22,820 nt of DNA from NCBI GenBank assembly GCA_021806845.1, contig JAKAPV010000010.1, positions 1 through 22,820 on the forward strand, written 5' to 3'. Each line of letters begins with the position of its first letter. Positions within the stretch are counted from its first letter, which is position 1. The notes below the pieces were generated by a model. That model was not told the origin of the DNA and ran no database searches. It saw only the letters and a list, made by a program, of their open reading frames with translations. The translations under genes were made by a program, and so were the position numbers. Positions 13,665-22,490 of this stretch are shown here, piece after piece. The DNA comes from Bacillota bacterium (GTDB lineage Bacteria; Bacillota; Sulfobacillia; JAJZYS01; JAJYTV01).

Positions 13665-15674
13665 GTGACAAAGCTAGTATCCGCCGCCGCCGGCTCGGCG
13701 TTCAGCGCCCTCGACCCGCGCGCCGTGAACACGATCCGGGCGCTGGCGATCGACGAGGTGGAGGCGGCGAAGTCCGGACATCCCGGCCTTCCGCTCGGTG
13801 CAGCGCCGATGGCCTACGTCCTTTTCTCCCGCCACCTGAGATTCGCCCCGCACGACCCCTCCTGGCCGGACCGGGACCGCTTCGTACTTTCCGCAGGCCA
13901 TGGTTCTGCCCTGCTCTATGCCCTCCTGCATGTATTCGGCTACGACCTGCCGCTCTCCGAACTGCAGCGCTTCCGCCAGTGGGACAGCAGGACGCCCGGC
14001 CACCCGGAACGCGGGATGACGCCGGGCGTCGAGGTGACGACCGGTCCCCTTGGGCAGGGCATCGCGAACGCAGTCGGCATCGCGCTCGCGGCGCAGCACC
14101 TCGCGTCGCGGTTCAACGCGGGCGGACAGCGCATCATCACCCACCGCACCTTCGCGATCTGCTCCGACGGAGATCTTATGGAAGGCATCTCGCACGAGGC
14201 GGCCTCGTTCGCCGGCCACCTGCGCCTGCCGGGTCTTGTCCTCCTCTACGACGACAACCGCATCTCGATCGAGGGTTCCACCGACCTCGCGTTCACCGAC
14301 GACACCACCAAGCGCTTTGCATCCTACGGCTGGCACACGTCCTGCGTGGAGGACGGGAACGACCTCGGCGCGATCGATGCCGCAGTAGGCGAGGCGCTCT
14401 CGCAGGACCGGCCCGCGTTTATCCGCGTCCGCACCCACATCGGCTTTGGGAGTCCGAAGCAGGACACCGCCGGCGTCCACGGGGCGCCGCTGGGCACGGA
14501 AGCCGCACGCGAGACGAAGCGCGCGCTGGGCGTGCCGGACGAGCCCCCCTTCTTCATCCCCAAGGAGGTCGAGGAGTTCGCCGGGCAATACCGCCAGCGC
14601 GGCAAGGAGCTCGTCGCCGCATGGGAGCAGGAGCTCCGGCAGCTGCAGGCGCATGACGCGGACCTCTACCGCGACTTCGCGGAGCGGCGCGAATGTGCCG
14701 TGCCGGCAGACCTCCACCGGCGCATCTCGACGTTCCAGCCCGGCACGGAAATGGCGACGCGCAACGCCTCTGGCGCCGTCCTGCAGGAGCTCGCACAGGC
14801 GGTCCCATCGCTGCTCGGCGGCTCGGCGGACCTGGCGCCCTCGAACGAGACGAACCTCAAGGGCCTCGGCTCCATCGCCCCCGGCGACTACGCCGGCCGC
14901 AACATCCATTACGGCGTCCGTGAACACGCCATGGCCGCAGCGATGAACGGGATGGCCGCCCACGGCCTCCTCAGGCCGTTCGGCGGCACGTTCCTCATCT
15001 TCTCCGACTACATGCGGCCGTCGGTGCGTCTCGCGGCCTTCATGGAGCTGCCGGTCACCTATGTCTTCACTCACGACTCGATCGGTCTCGGGGAGGACGG
15101 GCCGACCCACCAGCCCATCGAGCATATCGCGTCTCTCGAGCTGATCCCGAACCTGCATCTCGTCCGCCCGGCCGACGCCAACGAAACCCGGCTCGGCTGG
15201 ATCTACGCGGCGAGGGCGAAGTCGAGCCCGACGGCACTCGTCCTCAGCCGGCAAAAGCTCCCGGTACTCGCGGACATCCCCGAGGACGCCGTCGAGAAGG
15301 GCGTCTACGCACTGCGCGAGCCGCAGGGAACGGCGCAAGTCGGACTGCTCGCATCGGGCAGCGAGGTGAGCATCGCACTGGCGGCCGCAGACCTCCTCGG
15401 GCAGGAAGGCATCGCGGTGCGCGTCCTGAGCGCGCCCTGCCTGAAGGCCTTCCTCGCCCGCCCGGAGGCGGAGCGCCGGGCGACTTTGCCACCGGAACTC
15501 CCCCACGTGGCGGTGCTCGCCGGCAACGCGGCGGCGCTCCTCGCACTGCTCGGTCCGCGGCAAGCGGCCATCGACCTCAAGCACTTCGGCGCGTCGGCAC
15601 CGGCCGAACGCCTCTACCAGGAGTTCGGCATCACCCCGCAGGCGGTGGCAGCCGCCGCGAAGTCGCTGCTCTAG
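13665..15674 (+). CDS. tkt: Transketolase
   Basis: Thiamine-diphosphate enzyme moving two-carbon units between ketose and aldose phosphates in the non-oxidative pentose phosphate pathway. It has 669 residues, full length. Landmarks are SGHPGLPLGAAPMAYVLF (His39), SAGHGSALLYALLH (His79), TTGPLGQGIANAVGIALA, the ThDP/Mg motif SDGDLMEG (167-174) with Asn198 (DDNRISIEG), HYGVREHAMAAAMNGMA containing the catalytic Glu, and GLGEDGPTHQPIEH. The start GTG 13665 is preceded by GGAAGGA; the N-terminus has an extra Ala/Ser-rich stretch of about 15 residues. It is the first gene of the plus-strand PPP operon and lies 19 bases before tal-pgi. Confidence 0.97.
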   Translation: MTKLVSAAAGSAFSALDPRAVNTIRALAIDEVEAAKSGHPGLPLGAAPMAYVLFSRHLRFAPHDPSWPDRDRFVLSAGHGSALLYALLHVFGYDLPLSELQRFRQWDSRTPGHPERGMTPGVEVTTGPLGQGIANAVGIALAAQHLASRFNAGGQRIITHRTFAICSDGDLMEGISHEAASFAGHLRLPGLVLLYDDNRISIEGSTDLAFTDDTTKRFASYGWHTSCVEDGNDLGAIDAAVGEALSQDRPAFIRVRTHIGFGSPKQDTAGVHGAPLGTEAARETKRALGVPDEPPFFIPKEVEEFAGQYRQRGKELVAAWEQELRQLQAHDADLYRDFAERRECAVPADLHRRISTFQPGTEMATRNASGAVLQELAQAVPSLLGGSADLAPSNETNLKGLGSIAPGDYAGRNIHYGVREHAMAAAMNGMAAHGLLRPFGGTFLIFSDYMRPSVRLAAFMELPVTYVFTHDSIGLGEDGPTHQPIEHIASLELIPNLHLVRPADANETRLGWIYAARAKSSPTALVLSRQKLPVLADIPEDAVEKGVYALREPQGTAQVGLLASGSEVSIALAAADLLGQEGIAVRVLSAPCLKAFLARPEAERRATLPPELPHVAVLAGNAAALLALLGPRQAAIDLKHFGASAPAERLYQEFGITPQAVAAAAKSLL

Positions 15675-15693
15675 CCCCGAAAGGAGGATCCGC

Positions 15694-18342
15694 ATGGCCG
15701 ATCTCGTGCAGCTGCGCGAACTGGGCCAGAGCGTCTGGCTCGACTACATCCTGCGCTCGTACCTCACGACCGGCGCCTTCGCCCGCGACGTCGCCCGCGG
15801 CGTGCACGGCGTCACCTCGAACCCCGCGATCTTCGAACATGCCATCGGCAAGAGCAGCGACTACGATCCGCAGCTCGGCAGCCTCTATACCTTCGGGCTC
15901 TCGCCCGACGCCGCGTTCGAGGAGCTTGCGCTGCGCGACATCCGCCTCGCGGCGGAGATCATGCGGGGGCTCTACGACGGAACCAAGGGACTCGACGGCT
16001 ACGTCAGCCTCGAGGTGTCGCCGGAGCTCGCGCACGACGCGGCAGGGACCATCCGGGAGGCAGTGCACCTGCACGGCAGGCTCGGCGTGCCGAACGTGAT
16101 GATCAAGGTGCCCGGCACGCCCGAAGGCGCCGAGGCGATCGAGGAGCTCACCTACCGAGGCCTGAACATCAACGTCACGCTGCTCTTCTCGCTGGGCCAG
16201 CACCGCAGGGTAGCGGAGGCCTATCTGCGGGGACTCGAGCGCAGGGTCAGAGAGGGCCTGGACGTCTCTCAGATCCACTCCGTCGCGAGCTTCTTCGTGA
16301 GCCGCGTCGACACACTCGTCGACGAGCGCCTGGCGGCGCGTGGGGGCGAAGCCCTGCAGCTCCAGGGGAAGGCGGCGATCGCGAACGCCAAGCGCGCCTA
16401 CCGGCTCTACCAGGAGATCTTCGGGGACGCCCGCTTCCTCGCGCTCCGGGCAAAGGGCGCGAACGTGCAGCGGCCGCTCTGGGCGAGTACATCGACGAAG
16501 AACCCGGCCTACCGGGACGTCGTCTACGTAGAGGAACTGATCGGCCCGGACACCGTCAACACGCTGCCGCCGGCTACGCTGGAGGCGTTCGTCGACCATG
16601 GCGTCGCCAGTGAGACGGTGACCAGGGACGTCGAGGGCGCGGATGCCGTGGAGCTCGGGCTGCGCGATCTCGGCATCGACCTCGAGGCGGTCGGAGAGGA
16701 ACTCCAGGCGAAGGGGGTCGCGCTGTTCTCGGACGCCTTTCGCAACCTGCGCGCAGAGATCTCCCGCAAGGGGGCCGAGCTGGTGCCCAGGCCGCCCATC
16801 GCGGCGCAGCTCCAGGGCCTCGCCGGCAAGGCCTCCGAGGCTGTCTTGCAGCTCGCGGACGCCGGTGCGCCCGGAAGGCTCCTGGCGAAGGACGCGACGC
16901 TCTATCCCGATGCACAGCGCGAGACCGCCAAGATCCGAATGGGTTGGGTCGACCTGCCGCAGGCGATGCTCGCGCGCCTCGGGGAACTGGCGGACTTCGC
17001 CGACGGGCTGCGCGAACGCGGCGTGCGCCGCCTCGTCCTCGTCGGCATGGGCGGCAGCTCCCTCTTCCCCGACGTGCTCCGGCGCATGGCGAAGAACCCG
17101 CCGGTCTCCCTCGACGTGCTGGATACGACGCACCCCGACTACGTGCGAGAACTCGTGCAGTCGATCAACTGGCAGGAGACCGCAGTCCTCCTGTCCTCGA
17201 AGAGCGGCGGCACGCGCGAGGTGGACGCGCTCTACCGCATCCTGCGCCAGGCGGCCGACACGGCACTCGGCGAGGAGGCCGGCTTGGCCTTCTTCGCGGT
17301 CACGGATCCCGGCACATCCCTTGAGCGCCGCGCCAACGAGGGCGGCTTCGCCAAGTGCTTTCTGAACCCGCCCGAGATCGGCGGGAGATACTCCGCGCTT
17401 TCGCTCTTCGGACTCGTCCCGGCCGCTGCGCTCGCAGTCGACATCGAGGCGCTGCTGCGCGGGGGCGCGGCAGCCCTCGAGGAACTCGCGGGGCCGCCCG
17501 CCCGCTCGGGCGCTGTCGCGCTCGCGGCAGCGCTCTTTGCGGCGCACGCGGCGGGCCGCAACAAGCTGGTGCTGCCAGCGCCCGACGACCTCCCCTTCAG
17601 CGACTGGCTCGAGCAGCTCCTCGCGGAGAGCACCGGCAAGGAAGGCAAGGGCATCCTGCCGGCGCCCGGAGCCGTGCCCGGCGACGACCGCATCACGGCC
17701 GTCTTCGGCGGCCAAGCTCCGTCGCCGGGCGTCGCGGCGGAGGCGATCGCGGATATGGATCAGCTGGGCAAGGCGGTCCTCACGTGGGAGTCCGCCACGG
17801 CCATGTTCGGCTACCTCGCTGGCATCGACCCCTTCGACCAGCCGAACGTGCAGGAGGGCAAGGACAATACGGAGGCGGTGCTGCGCGCAGGCGACCGGCC
17901 CAGCCGGCGCCTGCAGCCGGTCGGGGACATGCAGGGGCCGCTTGCCGCGCGTCCTCCGGGGTACCTCGCCGTCCAGGCGTTCGTTCCCCCGACCCGGGAG
18001 GTGCTGTCCGCGCTCAGGGAACTGCAGGTCGCCCTCTGCGAGGGCGGGGCCGCCGTGACGGCGGGGGTTGGCCCGCGCTTCCTGCACTCCACCGGCCAGT
18101 ACCACAAGGGCGGCCCTGCCGCCGGAAGCTTCCTGCAGCTCGTGGCGCCGCCCGCGGCGGACATTGATCTGCCTGGCCTTCCCTTCTCCCTCGCGGACCT
18201 CTTCGCCGCGCAGGCCGAGGGGGACGCGCAGGCGCTCGCGCGCAGGCAGCGCCCCTTCGCGCGCCTGCTGCTGGAGGGAGACCCCGCCGAGGCGATCCGA
18301 AGGCTCCAGAAGAACCTCGCGACACACGCGGAAGGCAGGTGA
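15694..18342 (+). CDS. Bifunctional transaldolase / glucose-6-phosphate isomerase
   Basis: 882-residue fusion of two sugar-phosphate enzymes (often named tal-pgi). The N-terminal part (about 1-365) is transaldolase: Asp17 (WLDYI), TSNPAIF, SLEVSP, the Schiff-base lysine Lys138 in VMIKVPGT, and NINVTLLFS. The C-terminal part (about 400-880) is phosphoglucose isomerase. It has the SIS-fold motifs LVGMGGSS (about 449-456), LSSKSGGTREVD (about 502-513), IGGRYSALSLFG (about 562-573), and a C-terminal active-site region with RFLHSTGQYHKGG. The start ATG 15694 is preceded by AAAGGAGG (15680-15687). The fusion couples transaldolase output (fructose-6-phosphate) to glucose-6-phosphate, the substrate of zwf two genes downstream, so it fits a cyclic oxidative pentose phosphate pathway. 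No frame break is seen in the linker. Confidence 0.96.
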   Translation: MADLVQLRELGQSVWLDYILRSYLTTGAFARDVARGVHGVTSNPAIFEHAIGKSSDYDPQLGSLYTFGLSPDAAFEELALRDIRLAAEIMRGLYDGTKGLDGYVSLEVSPELAHDAAGTIREAVHLHGRLGVPNVMIKVPGTPEGAEAIEELTYRGLNINVTLLFSLGQHRRVAEAYLRGLERRVREGLDVSQIHSVASFFVSRVDTLVDERLAARGGEALQLQGKAAIANAKRAYRLYQEIFGDARFLALRAKGANVQRPLWASTSTKNPAYRDVVYVEELIGPDTVNTLPPATLEAFVDHGVASETVTRDVEGADAVELGLRDLGIDLEAVGEELQAKGVALFSDAFRNLRAEISRKGAELVPRPPIAAQLQGLAGKASEAVLQLADAGAPGRLLAKDATLYPDAQRETAKIRMGWVDLPQAMLARLGELADFADGLRERGVRRLVLVGMGGSSLFPDVLRRMAKNPPVSLDVLDTTHPDYVRELVQSINWQETAVLLSSKSGGTREVDALYRILRQAADTALGEEAGLAFFAVTDPGTSLERRANEGGFAKCFLNPPEIGGRYSALSLFGLVPAAALAVDIEALLRGGAAALEELAGPPARSGAVALAAALFAAHAAGRNKLVLPAPDDLPFSDWLEQLLAESTGKEGKGILPAPGAVPGDDRITAVFGGQAPSPGVAAEAIADMDQLGKAVLTWESATAMFGYLAGIDPFDQPNVQEGKDNTEAVLRAGDRPSRRLQPVGDMQGPLAARPPGYLAVQAFVPPTREVLSALRELQVALCEGGAAVTAGVGPRFLHSTGQYHKGGPAAGSFLQLVAPPAADIDLPGLPFSLADLFAAQAEGDAQALARRQRPFARLLLEGDPAEAIRRLQKNLATHAEGR

Positions 18343-18348
18343 GCCAGG

Positions 18349-19242
18349 TTGGAGATGGGCATGGTCGGCCTCGGGAAGATGGGTGGAAATATGGCGCTCC
18401 GTCTGCATCAGGCAGGGCACCGCATCGTCGGGTTCGATCCAGGCGAGGAATCGCGCAGGCGCGCGGAGGAAACGGGGATCGAGACCGTGACGAGCCTCGA
18501 GGCGCTCATCGCTGCCCTCAAGGCGCCGCGGTCCGTCTGGCTGATGGTTCCCGCCGGGGAGCCGACCGAATCGACGATCGGAAAGGTGCTGCCGCTCCTC
18601 GCGCGGGGCGACATCCTGGTTGACGGCGGCAACAGCCAGTACAAGGACAGCGTGCGCCGCGGCGAGACGGCCGCGACATACGGGGTGGAGTTCGTCGACG
18701 CCGGCACGAGCGGAGGCATCTGGGGACTGACGGAGGGCTATTGCCTGATGGTCGGCGGCAGCCAGGAGGCCTTCAGCCGCCTGGAGCCCCTGCTGCGGGC
18801 GTTGGCGCCGGAGGGCGGCCTCTTGCACGCAGGCCCCTGCGGCGCCGGACACTACGTCAAGATGGTCCACAACGGCGTCGAGTACGGGATGCTCGAGGCC
18901 TACGGCGAGGGCTTCGAAATCCTGGCGCGCGGACCTTTCGACCTGCACCTCGGCGAGATCGCCGAAAACTGGCGGCACGGCTCAGTGGTGCGCAGCTGGC
19001 TCCTCGACCTCCTGGCGCAGGCGCTGGAGAAGGACCCGCAGCTGCAGCACCTGCGCGGCTACGTCGAGGATTCGGGCGAGGGGCGCTGGACCGCACAGGA
19101 GGCGATCGAACGCGGTATCGCGGCGCCGGTGATCACGCTCTCGCTGCAGCAGCGCTTTCTCTCGCGCCAGGAGGACACCCTCTCGAACCGGGTGATTGCG
19201 GCGCTGCGCAACGAATTCGGCGGCCACGCGGTGAAGAAGTGA
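18349..19242 (+). CDS. gnd: 6-phosphogluconate dehydrogenase, decarboxylating, short type
   Basis: Oxidises and decarboxylates 6-phosphogluconate to ribulose-5-phosphate. It has 297 residues, the short class (about 300, like B. subtilis YqeC) rather than the roughly 470-residue NADP-type enzyme. Motifs are GLGKMG (Gly7, Gly9, Gly12), DGGNSQYKDS (about 92-101), FVDAGTSGGIWGLTEGY (115-131), and GHYVKMVHNGVEYGM with Lys171 and Asn175. The second beta strand ends in GFDPG with Asp30, an acidic residue usually linked to NAD+ preference; cofactor use is an inference. The start is TTG 18349, six bases after the tal-pgi stop, with AGGTGA at proper spacing; it gives the family N-terminus MEMGMVGLGKMG. 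The stop overlaps zwf. Confidence 0.95.
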   Translation: MEMGMVGLGKMGGNMALRLHQAGHRIVGFDPGEESRRRAEETGIETVTSLEALIAALKAPRSVWLMVPAGEPTESTIGKVLPLLARGDILVDGGNSQYKDSVRRGETAATYGVEFVDAGTSGGIWGLTEGYCLMVGGSQEAFSRLEPLLRALAPEGGLLHAGPCGAGHYVKMVHNGVEYGMLEAYGEGFEILARGPFDLHLGEIAENWRHGSVVRSWLLDLLAQALEKDPQLQHLRGYVEDSGEGRWTAQEAIERGIAAPVITLSLQQRFLSRQEDTLSNRVIAALRNEFGGHAVKK

Positions 19243-20690
19243 AGGGCGGCGAAGGCGCCATCCTCGTCGTGTTCGGTGGGACGGGGGACCTCACGCACCG
19301 CAAGCTCATCCCCGCCGTCGCGCAGCTGCGCCGCGCGGGGCTCCTCAAGGGGGCCCTGCGCATCGTCGGCTACGCGCGCCAGGACCTCGACGACGAAAGC
19401 TTCCGCGCGCTCCTGCGCAACACGGTGGAAGGTGAAGGCACGGACGAGGTCATCGCCGACACCTGCTACGTGCAGGGCGACTTCCGCCAGGAAGCAGGCT
19501 ACGCACGCCTCGCGAAGCGGCTCACGGAACTGGAGGAGGGCAATTCCTACGCGGGGCGCCTGTACTACCTCGCCGCACCCCCCAGCTTTTACACGGACAT
19601 CTTCCGCGGCATCGGCGGCGCCGGCCTGAGCGGTGAGGAGAACGGCAGCTTTCGCCGGATCGTCGTAGAAAAGCCGTTCGGCCGGGACCTCTCGACGGCA
19701 GAGGAACTGAACACGGTGCTGCACCAGGTGTTCGACGAGAAGCAAGTCTTCCGCATCGACCACTACCTCGGCAAGGAGACGGTGCAGAATATCCTCGTTC
19801 TGCGCTTCGCGAACGGCATCTTCGAGCCGCTCTGGAACCGCCGCTACATCGACCACGTGCAGATCACCGTGGCCGAGTCGCTTGGCGTCGAGCACCGCGC
19901 GAAATACTACGAGGAAGCGGGCGCGCTGCGGGACATGCTGCAAAACCACCTCCTGCAGCTCATGACCCTGATCGCCATGGAGCCACCGGTCGCCTTCGAG
20001 GCGGATGCCGTGCGCAACGAGAAGGTGAAGGTCCTGCGGGCCATCCACATCCCCTCGCCCCAGGACGTGCAGCACTTGACGGTACGCGGGCAGTACGGAG
20101 CAGGCGAGATCGGGCAGGAGAAGGTGCCCGGCTACCGCCATGAACCCGACGTGGCGCCGGCCTCGACGCGCGAGACGTTCGTCGCGCTCAAGCTGAAGGT
20201 GGAGAACTGGCGCTGGGCCGACGTCCCCTTCTACCTGCGGACGGGCAAGCGCCTGCAGCAGCGCGCGAGCGAGATCTCCGTGCAGTTCCAACGCGCACCG
20301 CAGCGGCTCTTCCCGCGTGAGGCGCGCCTCAAGCCGAACGTCCTGCGCCTGCGCATCCAGCCGGATGAGGGCATGACGCTCTCGGTCGGCGCCAAGGTGC
20401 CCGGCCTGCGCATCGAGCTGCGGGACGTCGACATGGCCTTCAACTACGACTCCTTCGGAAAGCGCGGCACGGACGCCTACGAGCGCCTCTTGCACGACGC
20501 CTTGAGCGGCGACAATACGCTCTTCACGCGCAAGGACGAAGTCGAGGCGGCCTGGCGCATCGTCGATGCGATCGGGCGCGGCTGGCAGCAGGAGGAATCC
20601 GGTCCGGAGATCTACCCGGCGGGCAGCTGGGGTCCGGAGTCGGCTGATGAACTCCTGCACCACGACGGCCGGCGCTGGCACCTGCGATGA
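19239..20690 (+). CDS. zwf: Glucose-6-phosphate 1-dehydrogenase
   Basis: First enzyme of the oxidative pentose phosphate pathway, oxidising glucose-6-phosphate to 6-phosphogluconolactone. It has 483 residues, typical length. Motifs are the nucleotide-binding FGGTGDLTHRKL (about 12-23), VVEKPFGRDLSTAEELN (about 142-158), the substrate/catalytic block RIDHYLGKETVQN (about 172-184), and VPFYLRTGKRL in the beta domain. I chose GTG 19239, which overlaps the gnd stop as GTGA; the reading frame extends far upstream inside gnd but that part is antisense-like noise without similarity. Coupled translation with gnd is likely. The stop overlaps pgl as ATGA. Confidence 0.96.
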   Translation: MKGGEGAILVVFGGTGDLTHRKLIPAVAQLRRAGLLKGALRIVGYARQDLDDESFRALLRNTVEGEGTDEVIADTCYVQGDFRQEAGYARLAKRLTELEEGNSYAGRLYYLAAPPSFYTDIFRGIGGAGLSGEENGSFRRIVVEKPFGRDLSTAEELNTVLHQVFDEKQVFRIDHYLGKETVQNILVLRFANGIFEPLWNRRYIDHVQITVAESLGVEHRAKYYEEAGALRDMLQNHLLQLMTLIAMEPPVAFEADAVRNEKVKVLRAIHIPSPQDVQHLTVRGQYGAGEIGQEKVPGYRHEPDVAPASTRETFVALKLKVENWRWADVPFYLRTGKRLQQRASEISVQFQRAPQRLFPREARLKPNVLRLRIQPDEGMTLSVGAKVPGLRIELRDVDMAFNYDSFGKRGTDAYERLLHDALSGDNTLFTRKDEVEAAWRIVDAIGRGWQQEESGPEIYPAGSWGPESADELLHHDGRRWHLR

Positions 20691-21385
20691 GGCCACGCAT
20701 CGACGTGGCCCCGACATCGGCGGAGGCCATGGCGCGGTGCGCCGCTGCCATCGCGGAGGCGCTGCCCGCATCCCGCCACCCGACCCTCTGCCTCGCAGGC
20801 GGAACGACCCCGCGAGGGGCCTATGAGTTGCTCGCCTCGCGCTATGCCAAGGCAGTGAACTGGCAGGGCGTCGAGTACTGGTTCGGCGACGAGCGCTGTG
20901 TCGGGCCGATGCACCCGAAGAGCAACTACCGCATGGCCCTCGAGTCGCTGCTCGATCCGCTAGAGGTGCCCGCGCAGCGCGTGCACCGCATGCTGGGAGA
21001 GCTCGGACCGCAGCAGGGAGCGCAGCGCTACGCCCAGCGCATCGCGGAGACGCTCGGGGAGCAGCCGAACTTCACGGTCGCCCTGCTCGGTATGGGCCCG
21101 GAGGGCCACACCGCGTCGCTCTTCCCTGGCAGCCCCGCGCTCTCAGCCGAGGAGTTCGCCCTGGGGGTGCAGGTACCGGCCGTGCCGCGCGAGCGTATCA
21201 CGCTGACGCCTGCGGCCCTGCATGCCGATCGGGTCTTCCTGCTCGTGACGGGCAAGGAGAAGAGCGCGGCTCTGGCGGCAGCCCTGGCGGCCGATGCGCC
21301 GGACCCGGCCGTTCCGACGTCCTACATCCGCGGGTCGATCGAGACCGTGTGCTTTTGCGACGGGGCCGCAGGACCGGCAGAGTAG
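20687..21385 (+). CDS. pgl: 6-phosphogluconolactonase
   Basis: Hydrolyses 6-phosphogluconolactone to 6-phosphogluconate, linking Zwf and Gnd. It has 232 residues, DevB/Pgl type of the NagB-fold family. Motifs are LCLAGGTTPRGAYELLA (about 34-50), VEYWFGDERCVGPMHPKSNY (about 62-81) and LLGMGPEGHTASLFPG with the catalytic His. The ATG at 20687 overlaps the zwf stop by four bases (ATGA). The order gnd-zwf-pgl places the three oxidative-branch enzymes next to each other. The stop is 13 bases before the SIS-domain gene. Confidence 0.95.
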   Translation: MRPRIDVAPTSAEAMARCAAAIAEALPASRHPTLCLAGGTTPRGAYELLASRYAKAVNWQGVEYWFGDERCVGPMHPKSNYRMALESLLDPLEVPAQRVHRMLGELGPQQGAQRYAQRIAETLGEQPNFTVALLGMGPEGHTASLFPGSPALSAEEFALGVQVPAVPRERITLTPAALHADRVFLLVTGKEKSAALAAALAADAPDPAVPTSYIRGSIETVCFCDGAAGPAE

Positions 21386-21398
21386 GAGGAGAGAATCC

Positions 21399-22436
21399 AT
21401 GGAACACAGTGGCAAGCCGTACGAGATGCGCTCCGAGATCGGAGCAGAGCCGGAGCACTTGCTTGCACTCCCGGAAAGGATCGCGCACGGTGCCGATGCT
21501 GCCCTCCCCCTGCTCGCCGGGCGCCCTCTCGTGCTGACCGGCTGCGGCACGTCCCTCTACGCGGCGCAGCTCGCTTCGGACTACATTGCGCAGCACGGCG
21601 GCGATGTTCCGGCGGTCAGCGCAAGGCTATTGCTGGAGCGGTCCTCGCCGCTCTTGCGGGAACGCACGATCGTCGCCTTCAGCCACGCCGGCGGCACGCC
21701 CGCCGTGATCGACCTGCTCCAAGAGGCGAAGCGCCAGTCGGTGCCGACCGTCCTGATCACGGGCTTCCCAGAGTCCAGGGCAGCTGGCCTCGCAACCGCC
21801 GTCGTACCGACGGGCTACGCTCAGGAGCGCTCCTGGTGTCACACGATCAGTTTCTCGCTCTCATCGCTCGCGGGGCTGCTTCTGCTCGAGGCGACCGCGG
21901 CTAGGGGCCTGCCTGCCGACCTGCCGCTGCCCCGGCCCGCAGAGGTCGCGCAGGCGGTCGAGGAGCTTGTCTCCAAGGAAGACGCCATTCGCGCCGCGGC
22001 GGCTGCGATCCACTTCGGCACGATCTTCATCCTGTCCTCGGGAGAGGCCCTCGCCCTCGCCCCCGAGGCCGGCCTCAAGCTCGCCGAGGCGGCCTATCTG
22101 CCAAACCTGCCCTTGGAGCTTGAACAGTTCTTCCACGGCTACATCCCGGCGGCGGACAAAGACAGCACCGTCATCGCGGTGCTGCCGCCTTCGGTACGCG
22201 AGCGGGCAGCCGACTTGCGCAAGGTGGCCGACATCGTCGGCTTCCATCTCCTTGCCCTAGACCTCAAGACACTGCAGGGGCTCGCGCCGTCGACCGACGC
22301 GCAGACGTTCCCGTGGGCGGCCGCCACGTACCTGCAGCTCTTCGCATACCACGTTGCGATGCGACGGGGCACGGATCCCGACAAGCTGCGCCGGGAGGAC
22401 CCGACCTATCTCGCGGCGAGCAAGGCGTATCAGTAG
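21399..22436 (+). CDS. SIS-domain sugar-phosphate-binding protein (GlmS isomerase-domain-like)
   Basis: 345 residues with two SIS domains, like the isomerase half of glucosamine-6-phosphate synthase and AgaS/FrlB-type deglycases or deaminases. The first domain has VLTGCGTSLYAAQLASDYIA (about 45-64) and AFSHAGGTPAVIDLL (93-107). The latter replaces the usual S-x-S-G-x-T phosphate loop with S-H-A-G-G-T. The second domain has IFILSSGEALALAPEAGLKL and LPLELEQFFHGYIPAADKDS, resembling the EFxHGP region of GlmS. No glutaminase domain is present, so it is not a glucosamine-6-phosphate synthase. ATG 21399 follows AGGAGGAG. Its place at the end of the PPP operon suggests a sugar-phosphate isomerase, deglycase or sugar-phosphate-sensing role; substrate unknown. 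Confidence 0.85.
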   Translation: MEHSGKPYEMRSEIGAEPEHLLALPERIAHGADAALPLLAGRPLVLTGCGTSLYAAQLASDYIAQHGGDVPAVSARLLLERSSPLLRERTIVAFSHAGGTPAVIDLLQEAKRQSVPTVLITGFPESRAAGLATAVVPTGYAQERSWCHTISFSLSSLAGLLLLEATAARGLPADLPLPRPAEVAQAVEELVSKEDAIRAAAAAIHFGTIFILSSGEALALAPEAGLKLAEAAYLPNLPLELEQFFHGYIPAADKDSTVIAVLPPSVRERAADLRKVADIVGFHLLALDLKTLQGLAPSTDAQTFPWAAATYLQLFAYHVAMRRGTDPDKLRREDPTYLAASKAYQ

Positions 22437-22450
22437 CGCCCGTTCCGCAA

Positions 22451-22485
22451 GGCAAGGGCCCGTCGGCGATCGGCGGGCCCTTGCC
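22451..22485. terminator. Hairpin between convergent genes, probable terminator
   Basis: A 12-bp perfect stem, GGCAAGGGCCCG (22451-22462) and CGGGCCCTTGCC (22474-22485), with an 11-base loop, lies 15 bases after the SIS-domain gene stop and just before the stop of the convergent minus-strand gene. The T-run is weak on both sides (GCTTGCT on plus), so the efficiency is uncertain. Position suggests a bidirectional terminator. Confidence 0.7.
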
Positions 22486-22490
22486 GCTTG

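Noticed and set aside
13674..15695. A 673-codon minus-strand open frame opposite tkt
   Set aside because: Antisense shadow of the transketolase gene with low-complexity composition and no ribosome site.
15631..18978. A very long minus-strand open frame (about 1115 codons) opposite tal-pgi and gnd
   Set aside because: It is an antisense shadow in high-GC DNA; the plus-strand translations show clear enzyme motifs and the minus-strand product is Arg/Glu/Leu-rich without recognisable features.
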